From NCBI RefSeq assembly GCF_003606265.1, contig NZ_CP023671.1:3286001-3350000 (forward strand): a stretch of DNA of 64,000 nucleotides, written 5' to 3'. The notes below the pieces were generated by a model. That model did not search any database, was not told where the DNA came from, and saw only the letters and a list, made by a program, of their open reading frames with translations. How positions within the stretch are numbered: position 1 is the first letter of the stretch; each line of letters opens with the position of its first letter. Source of the DNA: Clostridium septicum (GTDB lineage Bacteria; Bacillota; Clostridia; Clostridiales; Clostridiaceae). The position numbers and the translations under genes are program-made. Below, one piece after another: positions 9,576 through 17,568 of this stretch.

Positions 9576-11261
9576 ACAAAACTGCAACTTGTCCACATGT
9601 TGCAGTTCATATTCAGATAAGCTGAAATTTTGGGATTTTGAGCTATCATCAGTACCGACAAATTTTATTTCAATTCCACCATCACCATACCAATAGATCT
9701 TATCTATAAGTATATCAATTAATTTCTTTTGTTCTTCTCTAGATAAATCTTGAATATTAATGCACATATTTAAAGCTTCTTCTATTAGTTCTAAATTAAG
9801 CTTTTCAACTTTTAAGTTCTCAACTTTTACATCTAAATCATTTAATTTAATGTTTAAATCTTCACATTCCTTTTTTAATTCCTTGATTTTATTTAATAAT
9901 ATTTCCTCTATACCATCAGCTAGAGAAAGTTTATCAACTAAGGTATCTATTTGATTTTTTTTAGATAATAATGTTTTTTCAAGAGAGATACGTTCAATTT
10001 TAATATTATTAGTATTTTGAGTATTATATTTATTTTTAAGAGAATCTAAAAAAGATTTTTTCTCAAGTCCTAATCGTCTTAAACTAAGAAGAACTAAACT
10101 TTCAACTTCAGCAGCTTTTGCATTTTTGTTATTACATAATTTTTTATGAGATTTTCTTTTTAAAGAACAAACATAATAAAATAACTTTTCACCAGTTACT
10201 TTAGAAGTTTTACCATGCTGTATAAGCATATTTTCCTTACATTCACCACACTTTAATTTACCAACTAAAAGAGCATTATGTGTTTTACCTAGTCTAGGAA
10301 ATTTATTTCTATTTTTATCAAATTGTTTTTGAACATTAAGCCATAATTCAGGTTCTAAAAACCCTTCTATAGATGAAACAGAAGCAAAGCGATCATTTTT
10401 AGATTTATTAGCTTTAGTGTACTTACCATCTTTTTTTACTTGTTCAGTTTTATTATAAGTTAATAAAGAATGTATTTCATCAGCCTCACCATAAACAGTC
10501 CAATCATTTTCTTTTAGGTAATTAATAACATCATTATTAGCTTTAACATAAACAGGATTTTGAAGAATTAACTTTAAGCTACTTTTTTCATACATAATAT
10601 TGTTTTTAGATTTAATTTGATTTTCAGTTATAAAAACCTCAAGCTTATGTAAGCTACCTAGTTCTAAATATTTATTGTAAAGAAATTTAACAAACTCCAT
10701 TTCTTCAGGATTAATTACAAGTTGAGGTTTTTCCCTTGTATTACCGTCAGCATCTTTAAATTTAATTTTTTTAGATTCAAACCCTAAAGGAACTTTACCA
10801 CCAGTCCAGCGACCATTTTTAGCTAATTCAATCATATTATCTTTTATTCTTTCAGCTATAGTTTCCCTTTCAAGTTGAGCAAATACACTTGCAATATAAA
10901 TCATGGCCCTACCCATTGGAGAAGTAGTATCAAATTGTTCTCTAATACTTATAAATGAGCAATTATTACTTTGTAATATTTCTAAAGTAGAAGAGAAATC
11001 AGAAACATTTCTGCTAATTCTATCTAATCTATAGCATACAAGAACATCAATTTTTTTATCCTTTATATCTTTTATTAGTCTTTTAAATTCAGGTCTATTA
11101 ATAGTTCCACCGCTAAAACCTTCATCTTCATATATTATAAATTCAACATCATTACCTAGATTTTTTAAGGTGTATTCTTTACACATTTCTATTTGATTTT
11201 CTATAGAATCTCCTTTCCCGGTAAATTTAGATTTACGAGAATAAATTCCTATTTTTTTCAT
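9552..11261 (-). CDS. Large serine recombinase (phage integrase)
   Basis: At 569 residues this is a large serine integrase. The resolvase catalytic domain (1-150) has YSRKS with likely nucleophile Ser11, and RLDRISRN and ERETIAERIKDNM motifs. The recombinase domain (GGKVPLGF onward) and a zinc ribbon (CGECKENM ... C ... C, ~residues 335-375) follow, then a long coiled coil (~415-490) characteristic of these enzymes. AGGAGGTAATGTC precedes the ATG. The last four residues and stop codon are supplied by host DNA beyond attL, so the C-terminus differs between integrated and circular forms. Expression is probably from the promoter at 11289-11316, which carries an operator-like palindrome. Confidence 0.95.
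   Translation of the reverse strand: MKKIGIYSRKSKFTGKGDSIENQIEMCKEYTLKNLGNDVEFIIYEDEGFSGGTINRPEFKRLIKDIKDKKIDVLVCYRLDRISRNVSDFSSTLEILQSNNCSFISIREQFDTTSPMGRAMIYIASVFAQLERETIAERIKDNMIELAKNGRWTGGKVPLGFESKKIKFKDADGNTREKPQLVINPEEMEFVKFLYNKYLELGSLHKLEVFITENQIKSKNNIMYEKSSLKLILQNPVYVKANNDVINYLKENDWTVYGEADEIHSLLTYNKTEQVKKDGKYTKANKSKNDRFASVSSIEGFLEPELWLNVQKQFDKNRNKFPRLGKTHNALLVGKLKCGECKENMLIQHGKTSKVTGEKLFYYVCSLKRKSHKKLCNNKNAKAAEVESLVLLSLRRLGLEKKSFLDSLKNKYNTQNTNNIKIERISLEKTLLSKKNQIDTLVDKLSLADGIEEILLNKIKELKKECEDLNIKLNDLDVKVENLKVEKLNLELIEEALNMCINIQDLSREEQKKLIDILIDKIYWYGDGGIEIKFVGTDDSSKSQNFSLSEYELQHVDKLQFCSQSMTCI
9564..9568. other. attL core (CATGC)
   Basis: The 5 bases are shared with 48805-48809. Host frame reads in from the left and the recombinase C-terminus reads across from the right. 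Short identity is typical of large serine integrases. The exact crossover dinucleotide cannot be set from sequence; CA or TG would be non-palindromic options. Confidence 0.85.
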
Positions 11262-11288
11262 GACATTACCTCCTATGTAATAATTTTA

Positions 11289-11316
11289 ATTGTATCATTT
11301 TACTTAATATGTGTAA
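11289..11316 (-). promoter_or_regulatory. Predicted recombinase promoter
   Basis: On the minus strand, TTACAC (complement of 11311-11316) and TACAAT (complement of 11289-11294) are separated by 16 bases, a sigma-A-like arrangement about 28 bases before the recombinase start. One arm of a perfect palindrome fills the spacer. Confidence 0.55.
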
Positions 11317-11334
11317 AATTCAATATTAAGTAAA
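11299..11334. promoter_or_regulatory. Operator-like inverted repeat at recombinase promoter
   Basis: TTTACTTAATAT (11299-11310) and its exact complement (11323-11334) are separated by 12 bases. The same TACTTAA half-site recurs in inverted orientation at 11384-11410, next to the small xre gene, suggesting a shared repressor. Confidence 0.6.
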
Positions 11335-11350
11335 AAAATAAATATAAGAA

Positions 11351-11410
11351 TTGATTTTAAATAAAATAGTTAATTATAATTATTTAAGTATTTAATACTG
11401 TGGTACTTAA
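11351..11410 (+). promoter_or_regulatory. Predicted xre promoter with TACTTAA inverted repeat
   Basis: TTGATT (11351-11356) and TATAAT (11375-11380) with an 18-base spacer make a good sigma-A promoter pointing at the xre gene. Just downstream, TTAAGTA (11384-11390) and TACTTAA (11404-11410) form an inverted repeat that would lie in the initial transcribed region. Confidence 0.6.
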
Positions 11411-11413
11411 TTT

Positions 11414-11611
11414 ATGAAAATTTTGACATGGAATGCAAGAGTAAGAAAAGATCTTACTCTTGTTGAATTAGCTAAATTAACAGGAATAAGTAAAAGTACC
11501 TTAAATAATATTGAAAATGGAAAGGTTATTCCTAAAATAAGTCAGCTAGAAGCAATAGCAAAAGCTACTGATACAAGAATTATAGAACTTTTTGAATCAG
11601 AATATAAGTAG
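11414..11611 (+). CDS. Small Xre/Cro-family regulator
   Basis: The 65-residue protein is essentially one lambda-repressor-like helix-turn-helix (LAKLTGISKSTLNNIENGKVIP, with the ENG turn and conserved LEAIAKATDT helix). It is divergent from the recombinase and sits between the two TACTTAA palindromes, so it is the best candidate to bind them and control recombinase and its own synthesis. No clear Shine-Dalgarno precedes the ATG. Confidence 0.85.
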   Translation: MKILTWNARVRKDLTLVELAKLTGISKSTLNNIENGKVIPKISQLEAIAKATDTRIIELFESEYK

Positions 11612-11746
11612 TTTTATAAAAAAATCCAATATATTGGAATTAAACATAAATTTTAACAAAGAATATTAAAATGCTGATATAATATGCAACATCGGAGAGG
11701 GGGAACAATTAAAAATATATTAAAAATATTAAAAGGGGAGTATTAA

Positions 11747-11887
11747 ATGAAGAAAACAAATGAAGATAAAGAAAGAAAATACAAGAAATCCATAATGAAA
11801 AAAATTGGATATATAAAAGAAGTAAGATATTTGATGTTAATAGATAAGTATGTATCTTACTTTTACAGAAAAAAAACCAGCTTTTAG
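11747..11887 (+). CDS. 46-residue basic peptide, unknown
   Basis: A short frame with a good binding site (AAAGGGGAG, 6 bases before ATG). It encodes a Lys-rich peptide (KKTNEDKERKYKKSIMKK at the start). Its 3' end forms the left arm of the terminator shared with the convergent repressor. I do not recognise it; it may be a regulatory peptide or chance. Confidence 0.4.
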   Translation: MKKTNEDKERKYKKSIMKKIGYIKEVRYLMLIDKYVSYFYRKKTSF

Positions 11888-11900
11888 AGCTGGTTTTATT
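11873..11900. terminator. Terminator between small peptide and repressor
   Basis: AAACCAGCT and AGCTGGTTT form a stem with a 5-base loop, flanked by A and T runs; convergent use is likely. Confidence 0.7.
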
Positions 11901-12288
11901 TTTTATTTTCTTGTTTTTTTTCATCAATACCAAGAGAAATTTTCATAAACTCTTCTAGAGCTTCCCAATGTTTAGTATCCAACTTAGCAAAACTTTTAAA
12001 AACATTTCTAATAAATTCATTTTCGTTAGATAAAGCTTTATTTATAAGTTCTATTATATCATCATCATCAGATTGTATAAATGGATCTCCTATACCTTCC
12101 GTTAACCAGGCGTGACTTACATTAAATTCACGACAAATAGAGTTAATAGCTCTATCTATAGGTCGCCTAGTTCCTAATTCATATCCAGCGATTGTACTTT
12201 TAGCGACACCTATTCTATTACCAAAATCGGTTTGAGTTAATTTGAGTATATCTTTTCTCAATATTTTAATTCGTTCTTTTATATCCAT
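11896..12288 (-). CDS. CI-like phage repressor (Xre family)
   Basis: The 130-residue protein has an N-terminal helix-turn-helix (TQTDFGNRIGVAKSTIAGYELG, residues ~17-38) followed by the SHAWLTEGIGDPF box typical of Firmicute phage repressors and an acidic C-terminal half. There is no LexA-like protease domain, so RecA-driven self-cleavage is not expected. ATG 12288 is chosen because AAGGAGGTTTAAT precedes it. It is divergent from the early operon, and two similar 17-bp operators lie between them, so it should hold the early promoter off in the lysogen. Confidence 0.88.
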   Translation of the reverse strand: MDIKERIKILRKDILKLTQTDFGNRIGVAKSTIAGYELGTRRPIDRAINSICREFNVSHAWLTEGIGDPFIQSDDDDIIELINKALSNENEFIRNVFKSFAKLDTKHWEALEEFMKISLGIDEKKQENKK

Positions 12289-12323
12289 ATTAAACCTCCT
12301 TGAAAACAATGATATCATAAAGA

Positions 12324-12386
12324 AGTTCACTAAGCAAACTTTAAAGAAGAATACATATTGACAAAATTCACTTAATGAACTAATAT
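12324..12386 (+). promoter_or_regulatory. Early promoter and two CI operators
   Basis: TTGACA (12358-12363), a 17-base spacer and TAATAT (12381-12386) make a near-consensus promoter for the rightward early genes. AATTCACTTAATGAACT (12365-12381) fills the spacer, and a related site AGTTCACTAAGCAAACT lies at 12324-12340. Both fit ARTTCACTWARNRAACT. The second site overlaps the region where the leftward repressor promoter is expected. Confidence 0.75.
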
Positions 12387-12420
12387 AGACACAAAGGGAA
12401 CTTTTAAGGGGGGGAAATAA

Positions 12421-12564
12421 ATGACTAGAGAAAAAATAGAAATAATTAAAAGCGTAGTTAATGCTTTTAATTTAATGGATAACTGTAATAAAGAGTTTAT
12501 AGCAGGTTATATGCTAGGAGTTCAAGCAGAGCAACAAAGAGTTAAAAAAGAATTAAAGAATTAG
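12421..12564 (+). CDS. 47-residue early phage protein, unknown
   Basis: First gene after the early promoter, with a very strong binding site (GGGGGG, 5 bases before ATG). It encodes a small helical protein (EIIKSVVNAFNLMDNCNKEF...). Position is that of an antirepressor or excision-control gene, but no family is recognised. Confidence 0.6.
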   Translation: MTREKIEIIKSVVNAFNLMDNCNKEFIAGYMLGVQAEQQRVKKELKN

Positions 12565-12700
12565 TTTGTAAAGGGGGATGGGATAAAAAAGTTTAAGTTT
12601 TTTACTAATGGCTACCTAACATAACTATAAATTTTCAAAATTAGTAAGAAAAATAGAGACAAAAACATATTATATATTAAGCATTAATAGGAGGAAAGGT

Positions 12701-12859
12701 ATGTACAGAGTAACACTTGTATTACCAAAAGATATGACCGAGTTACGCAGAAAGTTTAGTGTAGCCATGGCAGAAATAGTAAGCGATAGATTAAGCAAAG
12801 AAGAACTAGGATATCTAATAAAGAAATTAGAGGAGCAGGAAGAAGATGGACAAGTTTAA
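12701..12859 (+). CDS. 52-residue early phage protein, unknown
   Basis: AGGAGGAAAGGT directly precedes the ATG. The product is a short beta-alpha protein with an acidic tail (KKLEEQEEDG). It lies in the early operon; function not recognised. Confidence 0.6.
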   Translation: MYRVTLVLPKDMTELRRKFSVAMAEIVSDRLSKEELGYLIKKLEEQEEDGQV

Positions 12860-12954
12860 ACATAAGAAGATGGGGCTGAAAAGCCTTAATGTTTAACTTA
12901 ACATATAAAAAATAGTGAAAAGAATATATAGAGATAATAAGAGAGGTGTGAAAA

Positions 12955-13167
12955 ATGAACAATGAAAAAATAGAAGTAATAAGCAAAGGTATTCTTGAGG
13001 ATGACAACTTAATTGAAGAAGAAAAAGAAATAGCTCTTAAAATACTAAAAGACTTGGAAGGTACATTAGTAATTAGAGCTACTTCTATTTTGAAATTTTG
13101 TTTAAAAGCTATTCAATACAGTAAAATTAAAAAATCAAAAGTAACTTCTAAAGAAGTACCAATTTAG
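12955..13167 (+). CDS. 70-residue early phage protein, unknown
   Basis: Helical protein of 70 residues with binding site GAGAGGTGTGAAAA. Its acidic N-terminal half and basic C-terminal half (KIKKSKVTSKE) have no motif I recognise. Next gene follows after 11 bases. Confidence 0.6.
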   Translation: MNNEKIEVISKGILEDDNLIEEEKEIALKILKDLEGTLVIRATSILKFCLKAIQYSKIKKSKVTSKEVPI

Positions 13168-13178
13168 GAGAAGTAGAA

Positions 13179-13268
13179 ATGAGGAATTTTATTAAGATTT
13201 TCATTACTTATTTAATAATCTATATTTTAATAAAGCTTTTAATTAATTTAATAGTTTATCTATTTTAA
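13179..13268 (+). CDS. 29-residue hydrophobic peptide
   Basis: A single predicted transmembrane segment makes up almost the entire peptide, with basic residues at the N-terminus (MRNFIK). GGAGAAG lies 5 bases upstream. It overlaps the end of the convergent membrane gene by 9 bases. Such peptides can be membrane toxins or lysis modulators; here this is only a possibility. Confidence 0.4.
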   Translation: MRNFIKIFITYLIIYILIKLLINLIVYLF

Positions 13269-13814
13269 TAAATGTATGAATGTGTTAATAAATGTATGAA
13301 TGATTATGAATATAATAGTTAAGAGTAAAATAGGCAATACCTTGAGAACTATATCTTCAATGAATTTAATGGCTTCATTAATGCTAGTACCATATTGCTT
13401 ATTGTTTAGCCTATAAGAAATACTTCTAGTAGGTAATTTTAGTAGTTTTCTAGTTCTTTCAAATAGCTTATCAAGAATACTACAAACAGATTCATAATAA
13501 TTAAAATTATATTTATTGTCATGTATTGATTTTTCTAATATTTGAACACAGTTTAATAAATCTGAATCAATAAGTTCATAGTTAGTACTTTTAATTTCAT
13601 TAAACATATTTATAAAAGACTTAATTATTTGTATATCAGGTTGTTTATACAAATATGGTTCCAAAAAAATGAAAAGAGGTAAATATACTTTTTTTAATTG
13701 TTCATTGGCTACTTGTAAGCGAATATTGGAGAATATATTCTTATTGGCAACCCTATATGTTATAAGTCCAGCTATTACTGGAGGAACTATTGTTTTAAAT
13801 ATTTCATAATTCAA
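13260..13814 (-). CDS. Two-helix membrane protein, possible lysogenic conversion gene
   Basis: The ~184-residue protein has an N-terminal hydrophobic segment (IVPPVIAGLITYRV), a helical soluble middle (~30-145) and a C-terminal transmembrane helix (VLPILLLTIIFIIIH). It is the only leftward gene within the rightward early block, so it may be expressed in the lysogen, as superinfection-exclusion genes are. A TTG at 13814 preceded by AAGGGTG with a 9-base spacer is the best start; a GTG at 13826 lies on top of the binding site. No family recognised. Confidence 0.6.
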   Translation of the reverse strand: MNYEIFKTIVPPVIAGLITYRVANKNIFSNIRLQVANEQLKKVYLPLFIFLEPYLYKQPDIQIIKSFINMFNEIKSTNYELIDSDLLNCVQILEKSIHDNKYNFNYYESVCSILDKLFERTRKLLKLPTRSISYRLNNKQYGTSINEAIKFIEDIVLKVLPILLLTIIFIIIHTFINTFIHLLK

Positions 13815-13899
13815 GTGAGAACACACCCTTTCAACAAAATTTTACCATATTTTTCTGAGGGGAACAATAAATAAGGAAAGAGAGATGGGAGGAAAAGCA

Positions 13900-14139
13900 A
13901 TGAAAAGAGAGGAAGCAATAATAAAATTAAAGGATCTATTATATAACTTTAAAGAGTTTACAAGTATAGAAACAATGGAAGAAGATGTACAAGCATTAGA
14001 ATATGCAATTAAAGAATTAGAAAGAACTGTTCAAGAGCAGTATGTAACTTTGAAAATTGATTCTACAGAGATTGCTAGAGTTGTTATTGATGAAATAAAC
14101 AGGCAACAAAAGCGATCTCATAGGATATTAATTGTTTAA
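13900..14139 (+). CDS. Small helical early phage protein
   Basis: 79 residues, start chosen at ATG 13900 after GGGAGGAAAAGCA. It is rich in Glu and Lys (MKREEAIIKLKDLL...; EDVQALEYAIKELERTVQE) and probably coiled coil in the middle. This type is common in clostridial phages with unknown role. Confidence 0.65.
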   Translation: MKREEAIIKLKDLLYNFKEFTSIETMEEDVQALEYAIKELERTVQEQYVTLKIDSTEIARVVIDEINRQQKRSHRILIV

Positions 14140-14301
14140 CCAATTATGATATTTTTCAAGAAGCCTCATAGTAAGAGAAAAGTTAAACGAATGGTTATAT
14201 TCAATAACATTTAAATTAATTGTATGTATAGAAGACTGTAGGTGCAATAAGTGTTAAGTATCATGAGAAAAATTTAAAAGATAAGAAAAGGAGAATTTCA
14301 A

Positions 14302-14457
14302 ATGAGTAAAACTCAAAAGATGTTAGATGAAGCTACAATCCTTTATGAATTAGGTGACATAGTTACAATAATGTTAAGTCGAAAAAGGGATAAGGAAATT
14401 GAAATAGAGCAAAGAAGAAGGTATGACAAATGGAAAGAAAAGAATTCTTTGAAATAG
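14302..14457 (+). CDS. 51-residue phage protein, unknown
   Basis: AAGGAGAATTTCAA precedes the ATG. A helical segment (ATILYELGDIVTIMLSRKR) is followed by a highly charged tail. The gene overlaps the next by 28 bases in a different frame. Confidence 0.55.
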   Translation: MSKTQKMLDEATILYELGDIVTIMLSRKRDKEIEIEQRRRYDKWKEKNSLK

Positions 14458-14597
14458 TAGAAAAAGCTATGCAGTTAATAGAAAAAGAAAATTTAAATTG
14501 GATTGATGCAATAGAGAAGGCGAAAGGCACATCTATAGATTTAGACAGTGGAGAAATTTACACTGTAGATACTGGTGAGATAGTAGGAGATTTATGA
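14430..14597 (+). CDS. 55-residue phage protein, unknown
   Basis: Overlaps the previous gene by 28 bases, with a modest AAGG binding site inside that gene. The product has a helical N-terminal half and an SGEIYTVDTGEIV beta-type tail. Function not recognised. Confidence 0.5.
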   Translation: MERKEFFEIVEKAMQLIEKENLNWIDAIEKAKGTSIDLDSGEIYTVDTGEIVGDL

Positions 14598-14619
14598 CTA
14601 TATATTTAGATAAAAGAAA

Positions 14620-14657
14620 AACACATTACTAGTGCTATGGAAAGCAAGTAATGTGTT
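14620..14657. terminator. Hairpin after early genes
   Basis: An 11-bp perfect stem (14620-14630 with 14647-14657) with a further TGCT/AGCA stem in its loop separates the small early genes from the replication genes. No immediate T tract, so attenuation rather than full termination is possible. Confidence 0.5.
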
Positions 14658-14840
14658 AATCTTTTGAAGTTAATCAAATAATACTTTAAATAAAGTATAA
14701 ACAAAAAAATTAGGTATATCAAGTACCCTATTATTTTTTTACTTTTTTTAGGTACCGAAAGGGCTTTAGGGTGCTTGTAATAGGTATTAAAATTACAACC
14801 ATTATATATTAATAATAAAAATATGGAGGGAATATAGGAT

Positions 14841-15644
14841 ATGTTTTATAGACAGAAAGTATATAAGCTTATAAAAAAGATGAATGTAAAAACAAAAGAA
14901 TCACAAGAAGTATTAGACATAAGCATGTTCCCAATTACCATGTTTGAAAAGAAGAAAAGTAGAAAGAGAAAGAAGAGAGAATCAAGAGTAGTTCAGAAAA
15001 ATTTAAATGATAAGAATGCAAAAAAATACTTTTATAGAAAAGTTCAATGTAATTTTGATACTAGTGATTACATTTGGTGTATTTCTTATGATAAAAAGCC
15101 TAAGAATGATGAAGAGGCGAATAGAGATTTTGAAAATTTAATTAGAAGAATTAATAACTATAGAAAAAAGAAGGGGTTAGAAAGAACAAGATATATGGCA
15201 GTTAAAGAGGGTGGAGAAGGAACAAAGAAAAGAATTCATTATCACATAATTATAGATGGAGATATAGACAGAAATACCTTAGAGAGCTTTTGGAAGAAAG
15301 GATATTCTAATACAAGAACTCTTCGAGCTAGAGAAGATGGATTTAAGGATTTAACACAATATATGACTAAAGAGGGTAATTCAAAGAAACGTTGGAAATG
15401 TTCTAGGGGTAACTTAGTAGAACCACAAGCAATGATAAATGATAACAGATTTAGTAGAAAGAAAATGAGAGAAATGCTAACACAACATCCTAGTAGAGAA
15501 GAAATAGAAGCATTATATCCAGGATATACTCTTACAGATTATTCAATAAAATACAATGAAGAAAATGGAGGAGTGTATATGAATATACTCATGAGAAGAA
15601 CTGTAAAAAATTATTTAGATAAAAGGAGGAAAAGAAGTGATTGA
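14841..15644 (+). CDS. HUH-family replication initiation protein (REP_ORF2-G2P-like)
   Basis: The 267-residue protein has a basic N-terminus (residues 37-50) and an HUH nuclease core: RIHYHIIIDG with His133 and His135 as metal ligands, and a candidate nucleophile Tyr174 in LTQYMTKEGN. This family nicks one strand and starts rolling-circle-type replication in plasmids and filamentous or small phages, and is also found in some Firmicute prophages. GGAGGGAATATAGGAT precedes the ATG. It overlaps the DUF3102 gene by 8 bases. No DnaB/DnaC-type helicase loader is visible in this prophage, so this is the likely initiator. The preceding 240-bp intergenic region may hold the origin. Confidence 0.82.
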   Translation: MFYRQKVYKLIKKMNVKTKESQEVLDISMFPITMFEKKKSRKRKKRESRVVQKNLNDKNAKKYFYRKVQCNFDTSDYIWCISYDKKPKNDEEANRDFENLIRRINNYRKKKGLERTRYMAVKEGGEGTKKRIHYHIIIDGDIDRNTLESFWKKGYSNTRTLRAREDGFKDLTQYMTKEGNSKKRWKCSRGNLVEPQAMINDNRFSRKKMREMLTQHPSREEIEALYPGYTLTDYSIKYNEENGGVYMNILMRRTVKNYLDKRRKRSD

Positions 15645-16782
15645 AAAAGCTATTAAAAAAATAAATGAAGAAATGGACAATAATAGTGATCCTTTAGTAA
15701 AGCTAATAGGAAATCATTTATTAAAGCAAATAGATATAAATAAAGTGGCTGTAGAAAAAATATTAAAAGAAAAAGAATGTATTAAAAATTTTACAAAATA
15801 TGTTGAAAGTAATTATAAAGATATAGGTATCCAGGACTATATAGAATTAGCAACAGATTATTTTGGAATAGATGCAGTACAAGAAAATGTAATAAATATT
15901 AGTTCTAATGGTGAATTAAGTGTAAAAAGAACACCAGGACTTATAGCTGCAGAAATAAATGATATAAAGTTTAAAACAAAGAAGATGGTTTTATACAACA
16001 GTATAGAAATAGGTAGAAAGTTAGTTGAAGCTAAAGAACTTCTACCACATGGGGAATGGGGTAATTGGTTAGAAAAAGAAGTTGAATACTCAAAAAGTAC
16101 AGCTAATAATCTAATGAAAATATTCAAGGAATATGGAGCAGAGCAAACAACTTTACTAGGAGATAATACGAAAATCCAAGCGTTTGGAAGTTTGAGTTAT
16201 AGTCAAGCAGTATTGTTATTGGGAATACCTCTAGAGAGAAGAGAAGATTTTATAAAAGATAACAATGTAGAGAATTTATCTACTAGAGAACTTGAGAAAA
16301 TCATTAGAGAATTAAAGCAAGAAAAGGAAGAGATTATTAAAGAAAAAAAGAGGGCCTTAGAAAAAGTTAATGATTTAGAAGAAACAAATAAAGCTTTTGA
16401 AGTTGCATTTAATTCAGGAGCAGAAGAGAGAAATAGACTAGAAACTAAAATAGAAAAGTTAGAGGAAGAGATAAATCAACTTGTTAATAAGCAAATAGAT
16501 GCAACTGCCGGTAGTACAGATAGCAAATTACAAGAAGAGGTATATAGATTAAAAAAAGAAAAAGAAGAGAAGGAGGTTCAATTACAAAATCTACAAAATG
16601 AATTATATACAGGGAATTTAAATTTGAAGATTTATTTTGATCAAGCAGAAAGTATATTTAAAACTTTATTAAAAGAACTAGAAAAAGTGCATGTTAGTAA
16701 AGATGAGTTTGAAAGGTATAGTAGCCTTATGGAAAGTTATGGAGAATCTATATTAAATAAACTTGAAAATAATTATGTATAA
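15637..16782 (+). CDS. DUF3102 protein with long coiled coil
   Basis: The 381-residue protein contains a DUF3102 domain at ~105-200 (EIGRKLVEAKELLPHGEWGNWLEKE) with a ParB-like helical character, then a predicted coiled coil at ~225-330. DUF3102 proteins occur in phages and plasmids beside replication or partition genes. The 8-base overlap with the Rep gene suggests both act at the replication origin, but the mechanism is inferred. Confidence 0.82.
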   Translation: MIEKAIKKINEEMDNNSDPLVKLIGNHLLKQIDINKVAVEKILKEKECIKNFTKYVESNYKDIGIQDYIELATDYFGIDAVQENVINISSNGELSVKRTPGLIAAEINDIKFKTKKMVLYNSIEIGRKLVEAKELLPHGEWGNWLEKEVEYSKSTANNLMKIFKEYGAEQTTLLGDNTKIQAFGSLSYSQAVLLLGIPLERREDFIKDNNVENLSTRELEKIIRELKQEKEEIIKEKKRALEKVNDLEETNKAFEVAFNSGAEERNRLETKIEKLEEEINQLVNKQIDATAGSTDSKLQEEVYRLKKEKEEKEVQLQNLQNELYTGNLNLKIYFDQAESIFKTLLKELEKVHVSKDEFERYSSLMESYGESILNKLENNYV

Positions 16783-16783
16783 G

Positions 16784-16812
16784 AAAAGATACTAAAATAG
16801 TATCTTTTAAGA
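16784..16812. terminator. Convergent terminator
   Basis: AAAAGATACT (16784-16793) and AGTATCTTTT (16799-16808) form a perfect 10-bp stem with a 5-base loop between the DUF3102 gene and the leftward secreted-protein gene. Confidence 0.82.
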
Positions 16813-17121
16813 TATAAATATTTCACCATTACCAACAATTATAATTTTATAATCTGGCAATAATTCAATTAAGTTATACTTTTCAGAATTAGGAGTAAGC
16901 TTAATTGATTGAAGTAAGAGTAGATCATTATTAAAGACTTGAATTATAACAGAGTTTTCTGAAGAAGAATTTTGAACAGTATATTTATTTGATATAGGAG
17001 GATTAAAATCAGATATTGTATAAATTCCTTCCTTAAATAAATTGCTAGCATATACAGTTTTAAAAGAACAACTTGATGATAGAAAGAAAATAGTTATTAT
17101 AGTGAAAATAAATTTTTTCAT
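16807..17121 (-). CDS. Small secreted protein, prophage moron (paralogue of 53804-54130)
   Basis: The 104-residue product has a Sec signal peptide (MKKFIFTIITIFFLSSS ... VYA) and a ~75-residue mature domain, predicted all-beta, with the lines KEGIYTISDFNPP and KYNLIELLPDYKIIIVGNGE. A host-side gene at 53804-54130 encodes a close paralogue, and 56061-56420 a distant one. It is leftward within a rightward phage operon and has its own upstream region, as lysogenic conversion genes do. It should be exported; its target is unknown. AGGAGG precedes the ATG. Confidence 0.75.
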   Translation of the reverse strand: MKKFIFTIITIFFLSSSCSFKTVYASNLFKEGIYTISDFNPPISNKYTVQNSSSENSVIIQVFNNDLLLLQSIKLTPNSEKYNLIELLPDYKIIIVGNGEIFIS

Positions 17122-17379
17122 TAGTACAACCTCCTTTTAGGATTATTTTGTGTAATAAATAATTTTATATACATAAAAAAATTAATATAAATAAAAATCA
17201 TATTCAAATATTTTACAAATGAAAAATGATAGTAGTAGTAAGTTAAAAAATTGTTGAGGAGATATCAAAATGAAAAGATATAGGAAAACTATTAAAACCT
17301 TTATGTATAGCAATAATAGATAAGGAAATAGGATACAGACGAGAAGAGATTATTAAACAATGTTTAGGGGGAAGAATGT

Positions 17380-17547
17380 ATGACAAGGATATTTAAAAAA
17401 GGACAAGTAATAAGAACAAAAAGAAACAGTAAAGTATACGAAGGAGAGATTACAGAAATTGATGTAAGAAGGTCAATGCTAAGAGTAATAGTAAACAAAT
17501 ATTTGACATTAATTTTAAAAATGAATGAGGTTGAAATAATTAAGTAA
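17380..17547 (+). CDS. 55-residue small beta protein, unknown
   Basis: A GGGGGA binding site lies 8 bases before this ATG. The product (FKKGQVIRTKRNSKVYEGEI...) looks like a small KOW/SH3-like barrel. The preceding ~110 bases hold an apparently frameshifted short coding remnant (KLLKPLCIAIIDKEIGYRRE) without its own start. Confidence 0.5.
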   Translation: MTRIFKKGQVIRTKRNSKVYEGEITEIDVRRSMLRVIVNKYLTLILKMNEVEIIK

Positions 17548-17568
17548 TTATTAAAGTGGAGGATAAAA

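Noticed and set aside
11262..11340. Mother-cell (sigma-E/K) promoter before the recombinase
   Set aside because: GATACAAT resembles a sigma-E -10 and CATATT a -35 element, but they are only ~9-12 bases apart, too close. A sigma-A-like reading (TTACAC-16-TACAAT) fits better, so direct sporulation control of the recombinase is not supported by the promoter.
17270..17396. Small gene before 17380
   Set aside because: The ATG at 17270 leads to a stop after 17 codons, and the longer neighbouring frame has no start codon. It is at most a frameshifted remnant.
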